Positions 1 through 7,075 of a stretch of 9,493 nt of DNA are shown here, in pieces. The notes beneath the pieces are model-generated. The model had not been told where the DNA came from and searched no databases. It saw only the letters and a program-made list of their open reading frames with translations. How positions within the stretch are numbered: position 1 is the first letter of the stretch; each line of letters opens with the position of its first letter. Source of the stretch: Treponema sp. (GTDB lineage Bacteria; Spirochaetota; Spirochaetia; Treponematales; Breznakiellaceae); the NCBI GenBank assembly GCA_031288815.1, contig JAITQR010000268.1:1-9493 (forward strand), given 5' to 3'. The translations under genes were made by a program, and so were the position numbers.

Positions 1-360
1 GTACTCGGCGGCCCGTTTTTCCTTGAGCTTGTCCATAACTTTCCGGTCCCGGGAGGCTTCCAGGTAGATCCGGCGGGCCTCCTCCACCTTTTGGGCGGCT
101 TTGGCGGCGGCTTCCAGGAGCTCTTCTTTGGTTTTATCCAGCCTGAGGATGTAGAGTTCGTAATTGCGGATATCAACGGCGCTGTTGCCCGGGCTAAAAC
201 GTCCGGCAGCCGCGAGGGAACGCGCCTCCGCCAGTTCCCTGATGCGCTGTTCAATGACCACAAGTTCTCCCGTGGCCCGGCCCAGTTCCAGTTCGGTTTC
301 CTGTTCCCGGTACCTCCGCAGTTCCAGTACCTTTTCCAGGGAAAAATTAAACCTCTTCAC
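1..360 (-). CDS. fliJ: Flagellar export chaperone/stalk protein FliJ (partial, C-terminus beyond window)
   Basis: FliJ is the small coiled-coil protein that acts as a central stalk of the FliI ATPase ring and helps link it to the export gate on the cytoplasmic side of the basal body. The reading frame is open for 120 codons from a GTG at 360 to the window edge, so the stop is missing; the family is usually about 145-150 residues, so about 25-30 are probably lost. The N-terminus (MKRFNFSLEKVLELRRYREQ) has the FliJ pattern of an aromatic/Leu-rich start followed by a heptad helix. The rest is rich in Glu, Lys, Arg, Ala and Leu, as in a long antiparallel coiled coil. The start lies inside the end of fliI, a 14-base overlap in another frame, with an AGGGA-like ribosome site about 9-10 bases upstream, suggesting translational coupling. 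Identification rests on position directly after fliI and on the helical pattern, because FliJ sequences are poorly conserved. Confidence 0.88.
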   Translation of the reverse strand, partial: MKRFNFSLEKVLELRRYREQETELELGRATGELVVIEQRIRELAEARSLAAAGRFSPGNSAVDIRNYELYILRLDKTKEELLEAAAKAAQKVEEARRIYLEASRDRKVMDKLKEKRAAEY

Positions 361-1738
361 GGATCATTTCCCTGCCGGGACCGGAAAAAGTCCCGGCTTC
401 CTCCGGAGTGTCCTCCAGGGGTACGGGTTCCCCGGCTATGTCCCCGAGGCCCTTGAGGGTATCATTCAGGGAAGATCTCTCCTCTATTTCCTGGATAAGA
501 AATTTCTCTATGGCCATGTGCTTTTCTATCGCCGTGTCTATAGTGGGATTTGAACCGCTGTGATAGGCCCCCACGTTGATAAGATCCTCCGCTTCCGCGT
601 AAACGGCCATGTGACGGCGCACGATTCCCGCGGCATTGATCGCCTCCTTGCCGCTGACTTCCCGCGCCAAACGGGAAACGCTTCCCAGTATGTCAATGGC
701 CGGGTAATGGTAACGCTGGGCCATATTTCTGGACAGGATAATATGCCCGTCCAGGATTCCCCGGACCGTATCGGCCACCGGCTCGTCCATATCGTCCCCG
801 TCCACCAGGATCGTGTAAAACCCGGTGATGGTTCCCCTTTCCGACGTACCGCAGCGTTCCAGCAGTTTGGGCATAGAATCGAACATGCTGGGAGGGTAGC
901 CCCTGGTGGCCGGGGGCTCCCCGCTGGCCAGCCCTATCTCCCGCTGGGCCCGGGCAAAACGGGTTATGGAGTCGAAGAGGAGCATAACGTCCAGGCCCTG
1001 GTCACGAAAATATTCCGCCACCGCGGTAGCCACGTAGGCGCCCCGGAGCCGCGCCAGGGGGGAAGAATTTGACGGGGTTACGACGAGTACCGAGCGGGCA
1101 AGCCCCTCTCTTCCCAGATCGTTTTCGATGAAGTCGTTTACTTCCCTTCCCCGCTCGCCTATCAGGGCGACCACATTTACGTCGGCGCTGGTATTCCGGG
1201 CGATCATTCCCAGAAGGGTAGATTTTCCCACCCCTGAACCGGCGAAAATGCCCAGCCGCTGCCCCCTGCCCACGGCGAGAAGGCCGTCAATGGCCCTTAT
1301 CCCGGTAACCAGCCGCCGGCTTACCCGGGGGCGGCTGAGAGGGTCCGGGGGACTTGCCATGACAGGGTATAAGGCGGCGGCGTTAATTTCCCCCTTGCCG
1401 TCCGCGGGATTCCCCAGGGGGTCAAGAACCCGGCCCAGAAGCTTGTCCGAAACCGGGACCTCCAGGCACGCGCCCGAGGCAATCACCCGGTTCCCCACCT
1501 CAATACCCCCGGTTTCCTCGTAGGCCATAAGCTGGACCGTTTCTTCCCGCAGCCCAACCACTTCCGCGTGGATAAGCCCCCGTCCCCTGGGGGCGATAAT
1601 ATGGCAAAGCTCGCCGATAACCGCCCGGGGCCCACGGCTTTCAATAAGAAGCCCCTGCGCTTTGGTTACCCGGCCCACACACTTTACGGTATCTGTCCGT
1701 TCAACAACTTCATGGTACTTGCTGAAGATGCTTCCCAT
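347..1738 (-). CDS. fliI: Flagellum-specific export ATPase FliI
   Basis: FliI is the hexameric ATPase of the flagellar type III export apparatus. It is related to the F1 ATPase beta subunit and works with FliH and FliJ to deliver rod, hook and filament subunits. The protein is 463 residues, normal for the family. Visible motifs: Walker A AGSGVGKST (166-174, Lys172), GERGREV (194-200, with Glu195 at the position of the F1 catalytic glutamate), Walker B VMLLFDS (251-257, Asp256), the family stretch GEPPATRGYPPSMF (273-286) and SVSRL (353-357, with Arg356 as the probable arginine finger). The ATG at 1738 is chosen because AAGGGG (1745-1750) lies 6 bases upstream and because the protein then starts one base after the fliH stop. 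An in-frame ATG at 1780 would add 14 residues lying entirely within fliH and is less likely. The last 14 bases overlap fliJ. Confidence 0.97.
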   Translation of the reverse strand: MGSIFSKYHEVVERTDTVKCVGRVTKAQGLLIESRGPRAVIGELCHIIAPRGRGLIHAEVVGLREETVQLMAYEETGGIEVGNRVIASGACLEVPVSDKLLGRVLDPLGNPADGKGEINAAALYPVMASPPDPLSRPRVSRRLVTGIRAIDGLLAVGRGQRLGIFAGSGVGKSTLLGMIARNTSADVNVVALIGERGREVNDFIENDLGREGLARSVLVVTPSNSSPLARLRGAYVATAVAEYFRDQGLDVMLLFDSITRFARAQREIGLASGEPPATRGYPPSMFDSMPKLLERCGTSERGTITGFYTILVDGDDMDEPVADTVRGILDGHIILSRNMAQRYHYPAIDILGSVSRLAREVSGKEAINAAGIVRRHMAVYAEAEDLINVGAYHSGSNPTIDTAIEKHMAIEKFLIQEIEERSSLNDTLKGLGDIAGEPVPLEDTPEEAGTFSGPGREMIREEV

Positions 1739-1739
1739 A

Positions 1740-2729
1740 TCAGACCCCTTCGGAGGGACGGGAAACAAGGTCGGCGGCAAGATCGCCGGAAGAGGCGGGT
1801 TTTAGCCGGGACTTGATGGGGGAAATTTGCAGTATCTTGGCTTCCAGTTCGGCAAGCTGGCTGGAGATCCGGGCGTCTATTTCGCCGAAGTCGGTTTCGA
1901 TTACGCAGCCGCCCGAATCCACCGAGGTATCTTCCACCACCTGAATGGATTTTACCCCCTCCATCCGCTGAATAAAGTCTTTGATATGCTCGGTGGTAAG
2001 CTTCAGATCCGCCAGGTTGACCCGGATGGTCACGTTACCCCGGGTTTTGACTTTTCGCAGGGCCTGTACCACGTTTTGAAGCACGATGGTCCGCTGGTTT
2101 TCCGAAATAACCTTGATCACTTTCCGGGCGATAAGAAGCACCAGATCGATGATCTCCTGCTCCGTTTCGACAAGAATCTCCCCCCGTTTGTCCTGGGCGC
2201 GCTCAAGCATGACCTGGGTACGCTGGATAAGCCGTTCCACCTCGGCCTTGCCTTCGGCGAAGCCCTCTTCCTTTCCGGCGATCCTGCCCTGATCCTCCGC
2301 TTCCTTCCGGGCCGCTTCACGATCCGCCCGGGATTCCTCCTCGAGCCGCCGGATCTTCTCCCCGGCTTCGGCGATTATCTTTTTAGCGTCTTCTTCCGCC
2401 GCCTGCTTTACCGCCTCGGCTTCCCGAATCTTCCGCTGGATGTCCTGATCGGCCTCGTCCCGAATCCGGCCGACGCTTTTCTCCGCCTCCTCTTTGGCAG
2501 TCTTGATCAGCCTTTCCCGCTCAATAAGCCACTGGGCCTTGAAAGCCTCGGCCTCCCGCCTTAGATCGTCGGCGGTAGGACCGGTGTACTCCTCAATCAC
2601 CAGGGGTTCCACCGGCGCTTCTTCCACCGGCGCGAGATGGGCCAGCTCCTCGAAAGCCGTCGGGGGATCGAGGAGTATCACCGGGCCGTTTGAGCTTACT
2701 TCACCGGGTCTGAAAACTGCCTTTGCCAC
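1740..2729 (-). CDS. fliH: Flagellar export ATPase regulator/stator FliH
   Basis: FliH binds the N-terminus of FliI as a dimer, restrains its ATPase activity and tethers the FliI complex to the C-ring. The protein has 329 residues, longer than the roughly 235 of enteric FliH. Order of regions: a variable N-terminus (1-50), a long charged coiled coil (about 52-190) and a C-terminal globular domain (about 190-300) resembling the V-ATPase E subunit family. Within the helix there is a clear GxxxG array with Gly148, Gly152, Gly156 and Gly160, a hallmark of FliH helix packing. The start is a GTG at 2729, preceded by an AGGA site (GAAAGGATTTAGCTA). It follows fliG by 39 bases and is one base from fliI. 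The coiled coil alone would be ambiguous, but the GxxxG array and position between fliG and fliI make the assignment firm. Confidence 0.94.
   Translation of the reverse strand: MAKAVFRPGEVSSNGPVILLDPPTAFEELAHLAPVEEAPVEPLVIEEYTGPTADDLRREAEAFKAQWLIERERLIKTAKEEAEKSVGRIRDEADQDIQRKIREAEAVKQAAEEDAKKIIAEAGEKIRRLEEESRADREAARKEAEDQGRIAGKEEGFAEGKAEVERLIQRTQVMLERAQDKRGEILVETEQEIIDLVLLIARKVIKVISENQRTIVLQNVVQALRKVKTRGNVTIRVNLADLKLTTEHIKDFIQRMEGVKSIQVVEDTSVDSGGCVIETDFGEIDARISSQLAELEAKILQISPIKSRLKPASSGDLAADLVSRPSEGV
1745..1750 (-). promoter_or_regulatory. Ribosome binding site deciding the fliI start
   Basis: AAGGGG on the minus strand sits 6 bases upstream of the ATG at 1738 and within the last codons of fliH. 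This supports the downstream ATG over the in-frame one at 1780, and suggests that fliI translation is coupled to termination of fliH (TGA, one base, ATG). Confidence 0.7.
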
Positions 2730-2768
2730 TAGCTAAATCCTTTCACTGAAAAACCCGGAGAACCTCGA

Positions 2769-3827
2769 TTAAACCACCATTTCATCCTCGCCGGAGCGGG
2801 CGACCACGATTTCACCTGTATCCTCAAGGTGCCTGATAATGGACACGATCTTCTGCTGGGATTCCTCAACATCTTTAAGCCGAATGGGGCCCATATACTC
2901 CATGTCCTCTTTAAGCATCTGGGCGGCGCGTTTACTCATATTCCGGAAGATTTTGTCCTGTACCTCAGTATCCACGGATTTAAGCGCCTTGGAAAGCTCC
3001 TGGGAATCCACTTCCCGCAGCACCTTCTGGATGGCCCGGTCGTCCAGCGTAACAATATCCTCGAACACGAACATCCGCTTCTTGATCTCTTCCGCCAGTT
3101 CCGGATCTTCGTCTTCCAGGGCCTCAATGATCTGCTTTTCCGACGCCCGGTCAACCAGGTTGAGTATTTCCACGATGTTCCCCACGCCGCCGGCGGTGGT
3201 GTAGTCTTCGCTGGACAGGGTGGAAAGTTTCTTTTCCAGCACCCTCTCCACTTCCCGGAGCACTTCCGGGCTGGTCCGATCCATGGTAGCGATTCTGCGG
3301 GCCACATCGTGCTGGATTTCGTTGGGAAGGTTCTGGAGAATGACGGAAGCTTTGTTCGGCTCCAGATAGGCCAGGATCAGGGCGATAGTCTGGGGATGTT
3401 CCTGCTGGATAAAGTTGAGGAGGTGGGCCGGATCGGTACGGCGGATAAAATCGAAGGGCCGCACCTGGAGGCTTGAGGTAAGCCGGTTGATAATGTCTAT
3501 GGCCTTCTGGCTTCCCAAGGATTTTTCCAGGAGTTCCCGGGCATAGTCGATGCCGCCGGTGGTGATGAACTGGTTGGCCATCATGAGTTCCTGGAATTCC
3601 TGGAGCACCTCGTCCTTCTGCTCGGGTTCTATGGTCTCCATCCGGGCGATTTCAAAGGTGAGGGTCTCTATCTCGTCTTCCCGCAGGTACTTGAAGATCT
3701 CCGAGGATATTTCCGAACCCACCGACACCAGGAAAATCGCCGCCTTCTGGCGTCCGTTAAATTCTTTGCCTTTTTTCTTGCCGCTTCCGGTCTTGGCGCC
3801 GCCGGCCGCGCTTGTTTCCTTTGCCAT
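2769..3827 (-). CDS. fliG: Flagellar motor switch protein FliG (spirochete FliG2-like)
   Basis: FliG forms the top of the C-ring; it binds the MS-ring protein FliF through its N-terminus and meets the stator MotA through its C-terminus to generate torque. Length is 352 residues against about 331 in E. coli, with a Lys/Gly-rich N-terminal tail (1-24). Visible features: the FliG N domain (about 25-120), the EHPQ motif of the middle domain (143-146), a Gly-Gly hinge (213-214) and the MFVF motif (252-255). By manual alignment with remembered E. coli FliG, the torque residues K264, R281, D288, D289 and R297 correspond to Lys283, Arg300, Glu307, Asp308 and Arg316, so charge is kept at all five. The ATG at 3827 has GGAGG (3835-3839) 7 bases upstream, inside the last fliF codons, and starts 2 bases after the fliF stop. 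Spirochetes usually carry a second FliG elsewhere; the operon-encoded one is the FliG2 type. Confidence 0.97.
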   Translation of the reverse strand: MAKETSAAGGAKTGSGKKKGKEFNGRQKAAIFLVSVGSEISSEIFKYLREDEIETLTFEIARMETIEPEQKDEVLQEFQELMMANQFITTGGIDYARELLEKSLGSQKAIDIINRLTSSLQVRPFDFIRRTDPAHLLNFIQQEHPQTIALILAYLEPNKASVILQNLPNEIQHDVARRIATMDRTSPEVLREVERVLEKKLSTLSSEDYTTAGGVGNIVEILNLVDRASEKQIIEALEDEDPELAEEIKKRMFVFEDIVTLDDRAIQKVLREVDSQELSKALKSVDTEVQDKIFRNMSKRAAQMLKEDMEYMGPIRLKDVEESQQKIVSIIRHLEDTGEIVVARSGEDEMVV

Positions 3828-3829
3828 TC

Positions 3830-5533
3830 CTATTCCTCCAGGAGCCAGGTTCTGATAAGCTGGGCCACGTCTTCAGGATGCTCTTTCGCCATATTGGCCA
3901 CCGTTTCCTGAAGCTCCATCCGGCTCCGCTCTTCCACGGAGATGGATACGTCCACGCCTTCCTCTTCCGCCTGGGCGATGGCGCTTTCCCGAATCGCCTG
4001 TTCCCGTCTGGCCCGCTCGTCCTCGGCTAGCCGCCGCCGCCTCTCCATCTCCCGGCTAATCGCCCTGAAGGCGATGAAAGACACTAACAGTATAACCACC
4101 CCGATAAGAAATATCACTATGCTGGTCTGTATCTGCTTCTGCCGGAAATAGGCCTGGTCCTCGGCCTTAAACTGCTCCGTCCGGTCGAAGGGGATGTTCT
4201 GCACCGCTACCGAATCTCCCCGGGCGGAATTGTAGCCCACCGCGTTCTGTACCAAAACCTGGGCGGAACGGAGCTGGTCCGGGGGAACCGGGGTATAGTC
4301 CCGCTCGATAGAACCATCCTCCAGCACGACCGGCTCCCCCTTTTCATCGTACTTCCATTTCCATATCCCGTCGATGTTTACCGACACGGTAACCCGGTTG
4401 ATCTGGGGACTCCGCTCCTCCTGGGATTTTTCCGTGTTGATTACCTCGTTGTGGGTTCTGGTTTCCTGGCTCATCTGACCGTAAAGATTCGACATGTCCT
4501 TGAAGGCCGGGGGAGTCTGGCCCTCAACGCCGGCGGGCCCCTCGGGGTTATAGCCGGTTCCCTGCCATTTGGTGGTAGAGAGGGTTTCCGAAATAGTTAC
4601 CGAATCCAGCAGTACCGAGTCATCGTAGGCCAGTCCGGGGGTCCGGGGTTTTTTGACAATGGGGGAATAGAGTTCCCGCTCGGTTGTCTTCCGGGACATG
4701 TCCATGTCTATCTTGATGTTCAGGTCCCGTACCCGGTCGCTGCCGAAAGTCTGCTGCAGGGCCGACAGAACCAGGGCCCGGTACTTGGCTTCCAGGGTCT
4801 GGATCAGCTTGTTTTCCTGTTCAATCAGCTTAATCCGGTCCAGGGCGGCCATGCCGGTAAAATCGTTGAGTACCAGGCCGGCCTGATCGGTAATAACGAT
4901 GTTTTCGTCTTTAAGGCCCTCCACGGCGAACTTGAGGATCTTCTGGATGCCCTCGACTTTTTTACGGTTCTCCGTAATATCGCTTCCCGGCCTGGGAAAG
5001 ATAGTAACGCTGGCGCTTACCGGGTTCTGTTCGGAGCTGAAAAGGGTTCTTTCCGGCGTAACGATGGTAACGCTGGCGTCGTCCACCTCGTCCAGGGCTT
5101 TGATATGGTCGGTAACCATCTGGGTAATGGCCCTGCGCAGGTTGACGTTCCTTTCAAAATCCGTGATGGTCCAGCGTTCCCGGTCAAAGATTGCCCAGGG
5201 ATCGGTACCCGAAGGGACAAGGTCCTCCCGGATCAGGAGGGACCGGATCCGCCGGGCGGTGGTCTCGTCGGCTACCTGGATTACCCCCGCCGGGGTAACC
5301 TGGGTTCTTACCCCTTCCTCGTTTATCCGTGAAATAATCCGGTCCCGGGCAACTTCGTCCCGGATGGGCGCGTCGATAACCGGCACCATGGTAGGCGCGG
5401 AAGAAACGGAAAATAGGGCGGCAAGCCCCCCTATTACCGCCACCCCGATACCAATGAGAATAAGCCGTTGAACCATGGACCACTTGCCCCAAAGGGTAGC
5501 GATCTGCCCGAGAATTTTTTTTAACCACTCCAT
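3830..5533 (-). CDS. fliF: Flagellar MS-ring protein FliF
   Basis: FliF is the inner-membrane ring protein on which the flagellar motor is built. The 567 residues match the family length. Segments in order: a short cytoplasmic N-terminus, transmembrane helix 1 (about 24-43), a periplasmic region with YscJ/FliF ring-building domains (about 45-225) and the FliF-specific ring domain (about 230-445), transmembrane helix 2 (about 471-492), then a cytoplasmic tail with an Arg/Glu-rich helix. The tail ends in a conserved FliG-binding segment (about 551-567, EHPEDVAQLIRTWLLEE). The ATG at 5533 follows a strongly purine-rich ribosome site (seven Gs, 5537-5543). The gene is separated from fliE by an unusual 200-base gap holding a long palindrome, whereas fliG follows after only 2 bases. 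A 26-34 copy ring requires more protein than FliE or the rod, so separate control at this point would make sense; that is inference. Confidence 0.97.
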   Translation of the reverse strand: MEWLKKILGQIATLWGKWSMVQRLILIGIGVAVIGGLAALFSVSSAPTMVPVIDAPIRDEVARDRIISRINEEGVRTQVTPAGVIQVADETTARRIRSLLIREDLVPSGTDPWAIFDRERWTITDFERNVNLRRAITQMVTDHIKALDEVDDASVTIVTPERTLFSSEQNPVSASVTIFPRPGSDITENRKKVEGIQKILKFAVEGLKDENIVITDQAGLVLNDFTGMAALDRIKLIEQENKLIQTLEAKYRALVLSALQQTFGSDRVRDLNIKIDMDMSRKTTERELYSPIVKKPRTPGLAYDDSVLLDSVTISETLSTTKWQGTGYNPEGPAGVEGQTPPAFKDMSNLYGQMSQETRTHNEVINTEKSQEERSPQINRVTVSVNIDGIWKWKYDEKGEPVVLEDGSIERDYTPVPPDQLRSAQVLVQNAVGYNSARGDSVAVQNIPFDRTEQFKAEDQAYFRQKQIQTSIVIFLIGVVILLVSFIAFRAISREMERRRRLAEDERARREQAIRESAIAQAEEEGVDVSISVEERSRMELQETVANMAKEHPEDVAQLIRTWLLEE

Positions 5534-5535
5534 AC

Positions 5536-5546
5536 TCCCCCCCTCT
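5536..5546 (-). promoter_or_regulatory. G-rich ribosome binding site of fliF
   Basis: On the minus strand the sequence AGAGGGGGGGA lies immediately upstream of the fliF ATG (5533). Its run of seven Gs is unusual. The spacing from the GAGG-like core to the ATG depends on which part of the run pairs with 16S rRNA. The palindrome at 5557-5627 ends about 10 bases upstream, so its folding could influence access to this site. Confidence 0.6.
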
Positions 5547-5556
5547 AATAGTCGCC

Positions 5557-5627
5557 GTGAGCCGGTAGTTCTGGGCCCGCGCCGAAACCCGGCCGGTTTC
5601 GGGACGCGGGTACTACCGGAAACTCAC
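5557..5627. repeat. Long imperfect inverted repeat (multi-segment hairpin) upstream of fliF
   Basis: Four nested pairs of arms are visible: GTGAG (5557-5561) with CTCAC (5623-5627), CCGGTAGT (5562-5569) with ACTACCGG (5612-5619), CCCGCG (5576-5581) with CGCGGG (5605-5610), and CCGAAACC (5582-5589) with GGTTTCGG (5595-5602). The central loop is CGGCC. That gives about 27 paired bases broken by small bulges (AAA; TCTGGG opposite T; GA). Neither side is followed by a T-run, so it is not a canonical intrinsic terminator. In the fliF mRNA it would form a strong stem about 10 bases before the ribosome site. Possible roles are mRNA stabilisation or processing between fliE and fliF, control of fliF translation, or a copy of a dispersed palindromic repeat. 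Confidence 0.85.
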
Positions 5628-5733
5628 AGGGGAACCGCCGCGACAGGCTGCCGGAAATAATATGACCGCCTGGCCAACTTATTTCTCTGGTGTATAACAG
5701 CTTGAATAAAACGCGCGGTTCCTGAACTACTCA

Positions 5734-6111
5734 CTATCGTGTGTTTATTATGTCCCTCCAGCCCTGAACAAGGCGGCTCAAAATGTTCCGGGTTATATCC
5801 AGGGACATGGACGCCTTTGCCTGGGCGATGGTAATATCGTGAATGTCAACCGAACCGGGCTCGGTAACGGCCTGCCGGTTCAGTTGGCTGGCGAACTGCT
5901 GATCCCCGGACACCCGGTCCAGGGCGTTGAGCATCGCCTCCTCAAAGGTTCCCGCCCGGGTAATCATTCCCGCCCCGGTGGCCTTCTCAAGATCCAGAAC
6001 CTGTTTCCCGATTCCGGAATAACGCGCGGGATCGGCATCCATGTGTTTTGGATGGGTAAGTTTCATGGAAACCCGGTCGCCGCTTACCATGTTAGCCGTA
6101 AGAAAATCCAT
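5734..6111 (-). CDS. fliE: Flagellar hook-basal body protein FliE (MS-ring/rod adapter)
   Basis: FliE joins the FliF ring to the proximal rod and is among the first substrates exported by the flagellar apparatus. The protein has 125 residues, slightly longer than the usual 100-110, with the extra length at the N-terminus (about residues 1-30). The conserved C-terminal half is clear: FEEAMLNALDRVS (56-68), then SVDIHDITIAQAKASMSLDI (87-106), ending in the helix with NILSRLVQGWRDII (109-122). The ATG at 6111 has a GGAGG ribosome site about 8 bases upstream (AGGGAGGGCGCGTAG), supporting the full-length start. Other in-frame ATGs (residues 8, 16 and 24) lack as good a site. It follows flgC by 22 bases and completes the flgB-flgC-fliE rod block. 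The 200-base gap to fliF follows. Confidence 0.95.
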   Translation of the reverse strand: MDFLTANMVSGDRVSMKLTHPKHMDADPARYSGIGKQVLDLEKATGAGMITRAGTFEEAMLNALDRVSGDQQFASQLNRQAVTEPGSVDIHDITIAQAKASMSLDITRNILSRLVQGWRDIINTR

Positions 6112-6133
6112 CTACGCGCCCTCCCTTTTACAA

Positions 6134-6595
6134 TCAACGTCCGCCAATTTCCAGGGCGCGCTGAAACATTGCCTTGGAGCCTTCGACAATCGAGGCGTTT
6201 GCCTCGTAGGCCCGGGACGCGGAGATCAGGTCGGTCATCTCGGTGACAATATCCACGTTGGGCATTTCCACGTATCCCTGCCGGGGCCCGGTCCTGATGG
6301 CGTCCGGATGGGTAGGATCGTAGACCAGGCGGTTTTCCGTGGCGTAGTCTTTCTGTACTTCCGCTACCCGCACGCCCTTTCCGACGCCGTTGTCCAGGGT
6401 GTCCGGCAGAAAGGGGGACCGCCAGTAGGGGCTCTCCACCCGGGGCCTCATGATCACCCGGCTCCGGCGGAAGGGTCCGCCTTCGGCGGTGCGGGTGGTG
6501 GAGGCGTTCGCCATGTTGTCGGCAATAACGTCGCTACGGAGCCGCTGGGCGCTCATCCCCGTGGCGGCTATTCCGATTGAACTAAAGATACCCAT
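6134..6595 (-). CDS. flgC: Flagellar proximal rod protein FlgC
   Basis: FlgC is a proximal rod subunit assembled on FliE and FlgB in the periplasmic space. At 153 residues it has normal family length. It shows the rod/hook N-terminal signature with IAATGMSAQRLRSDVIADNM (9-28) followed by ANASTTRT (29-36). The matching C-terminal helix has NVDIVTEMTDLISASRAYEA (113-132), then NASIVEGSKAMFQRALEIG. These two end helices pair to form the rod coiled coil and carry the export signal; as in the family, there is no Sec signal peptide. The ATG at 6595 has AAGGGG about 7 bases upstream, overlapping the flgB stop. The gap to flgB is 9 bases and to fliE 22 bases, consistent with a coupled operon. Confidence 0.97.
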   Translation of the reverse strand: MGIFSSIGIAATGMSAQRLRSDVIADNMANASTTRTAEGGPFRRSRVIMRPRVESPYWRSPFLPDTLDNGVGKGVRVAEVQKDYATENRLVYDPTHPDAIRTGPRQGYVEMPNVDIVTEMTDLISASRAYEANASIVEGSKAMFQRALEIGGR

Positions 6596-6604
6596 AAATA
6601 CCCC

Positions 6605-7021
6605 TTACCGTAATACCCGGCTTATCTGGCCGAATTCAAACGCCGCGGCCTGGGCCAGAAGCGTATAGGTCATCTGGTTTTCCAGAGCCAGCATAAGTTC
6701 CTGTTCGGGATCCACGTTGTTCCCGTTGTTGTTGTAAGCGCTGGTATAATCAAGAACCCGCCTTACCTCCACATCCCGGTAATCCCTGGATCTCCAGCCG
6801 GGAATATGCCTGGGATCGGTCAGGGTAAGTTCCACCGCGGGCCGCCGCCCTTCGGTATCCAGGGCCCGTTTCAACTCGCTCTCGAAATTCACTGTCGAGC
6901 GTTTGAAGTTGGGCACATTGGCGTTGGCCATATTGTCGGCGATTACGTCCCGGCGGACCAGATTCGCGTCCATGGCCCGGTGCAGGAGATCCACGGTTTT
7001 ATCAAAATTACCCGATATCAC
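6605..7021 (-). CDS. flgB: Flagellar proximal rod protein FlgB
   Basis: FlgB is a proximal rod subunit that works with FlgC and FliE and is exported by the flagellar type III machinery. The 138 residues are normal for the family. The N-terminal helix contains the signature DVIADNMANANVPNFKRS (25-42). The C-terminal part carries NNNGNNVDPEQELMLALENQ (97-116), a typical FlgB motif, followed by a coiled-coil helix with MTYTLLAQAAAFEFGQIS. The start is GTG at 7021, with GAGAGGG about 8 bases upstream, so the first residue is read as Met although the codon is GTG. The gene begins 54 bases after the hslU stop with no clear terminator between. It is the first gene of the flagellar block. Confidence 0.96.
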   Translation of the reverse strand: MISGNFDKTVDLLHRAMDANLVRRDVIADNMANANVPNFKRSTVNFESELKRALDTEGRRPAVELTLTDPRHIPGWRSRDYRDVEVRRVLDYTSAYNNNGNNVDPEQELMLALENQMTYTLLAQAAAFEFGQISRVLR

Positions 7022-7075
7022 AGTTCTTACCCTCTCTTTAAATCTTCGGCATCTTTTTAGGGGCCGATTAGCTCC

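Larger units (their letters stand above)
5534..5733 (-). other. Long fliE-fliF intergenic region (200 bases)
   Basis: This is the only sizeable gap in the window; the other gaps are 54 bases or fewer. I see no credible gene in it. It contains the palindrome at 5557-5627 and the fliF ribosome site. The fliE-proximal half (5628-5733) is more AT-rich in places and has two hexamers resembling a -10 box on the minus strand (TATTAT at 5657-5662, TTATAC at 5692-5697), neither with a convincing -35 partner. It could be an untranslated leader, a processing site or an inserted repeat; the sequence does not decide. Confidence 0.7.

Noticed and set aside
1739..1780. Longer FliI starting at the ATG at 1780
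   Set aside because: The 14 extra residues are encoded entirely within fliH. A good ribosome site sits directly before the ATG at 1738, where FliI proteins normally begin.
4451..5332. A 293-codon plus-strand open frame opposite fliF, and similar frames opposite fliH (1827-2564) and fliG (2829-3476)
   Set aside because: Each mirrors a well-supported gene on the other strand and shows no family resemblance or convincing start context.
5557..5627. Intrinsic terminator between fliE and fliF
   Set aside because: The palindrome is strong, but no T-run follows it on either strand, and the genes downstream need to be transcribed from somewhere. It is kept as an unexplained inverted repeat.
5657..5697. 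Promoter for fliF based on TATTAT (5657-5662) or TTATAC (5692-5697) on the minus strand
   Set aside because: Neither hexamer has a recognisable -35 box at 16-18 bases, and no sigma-28-like pattern was found.
7041..7069. Possible hairpin between hslU and flgB (CGGC/GCCG with AATC/GATT)
   Set aside because: It has only two 4-base stems with a bulge and a 12-base loop, and no T-run; this could arise by chance.
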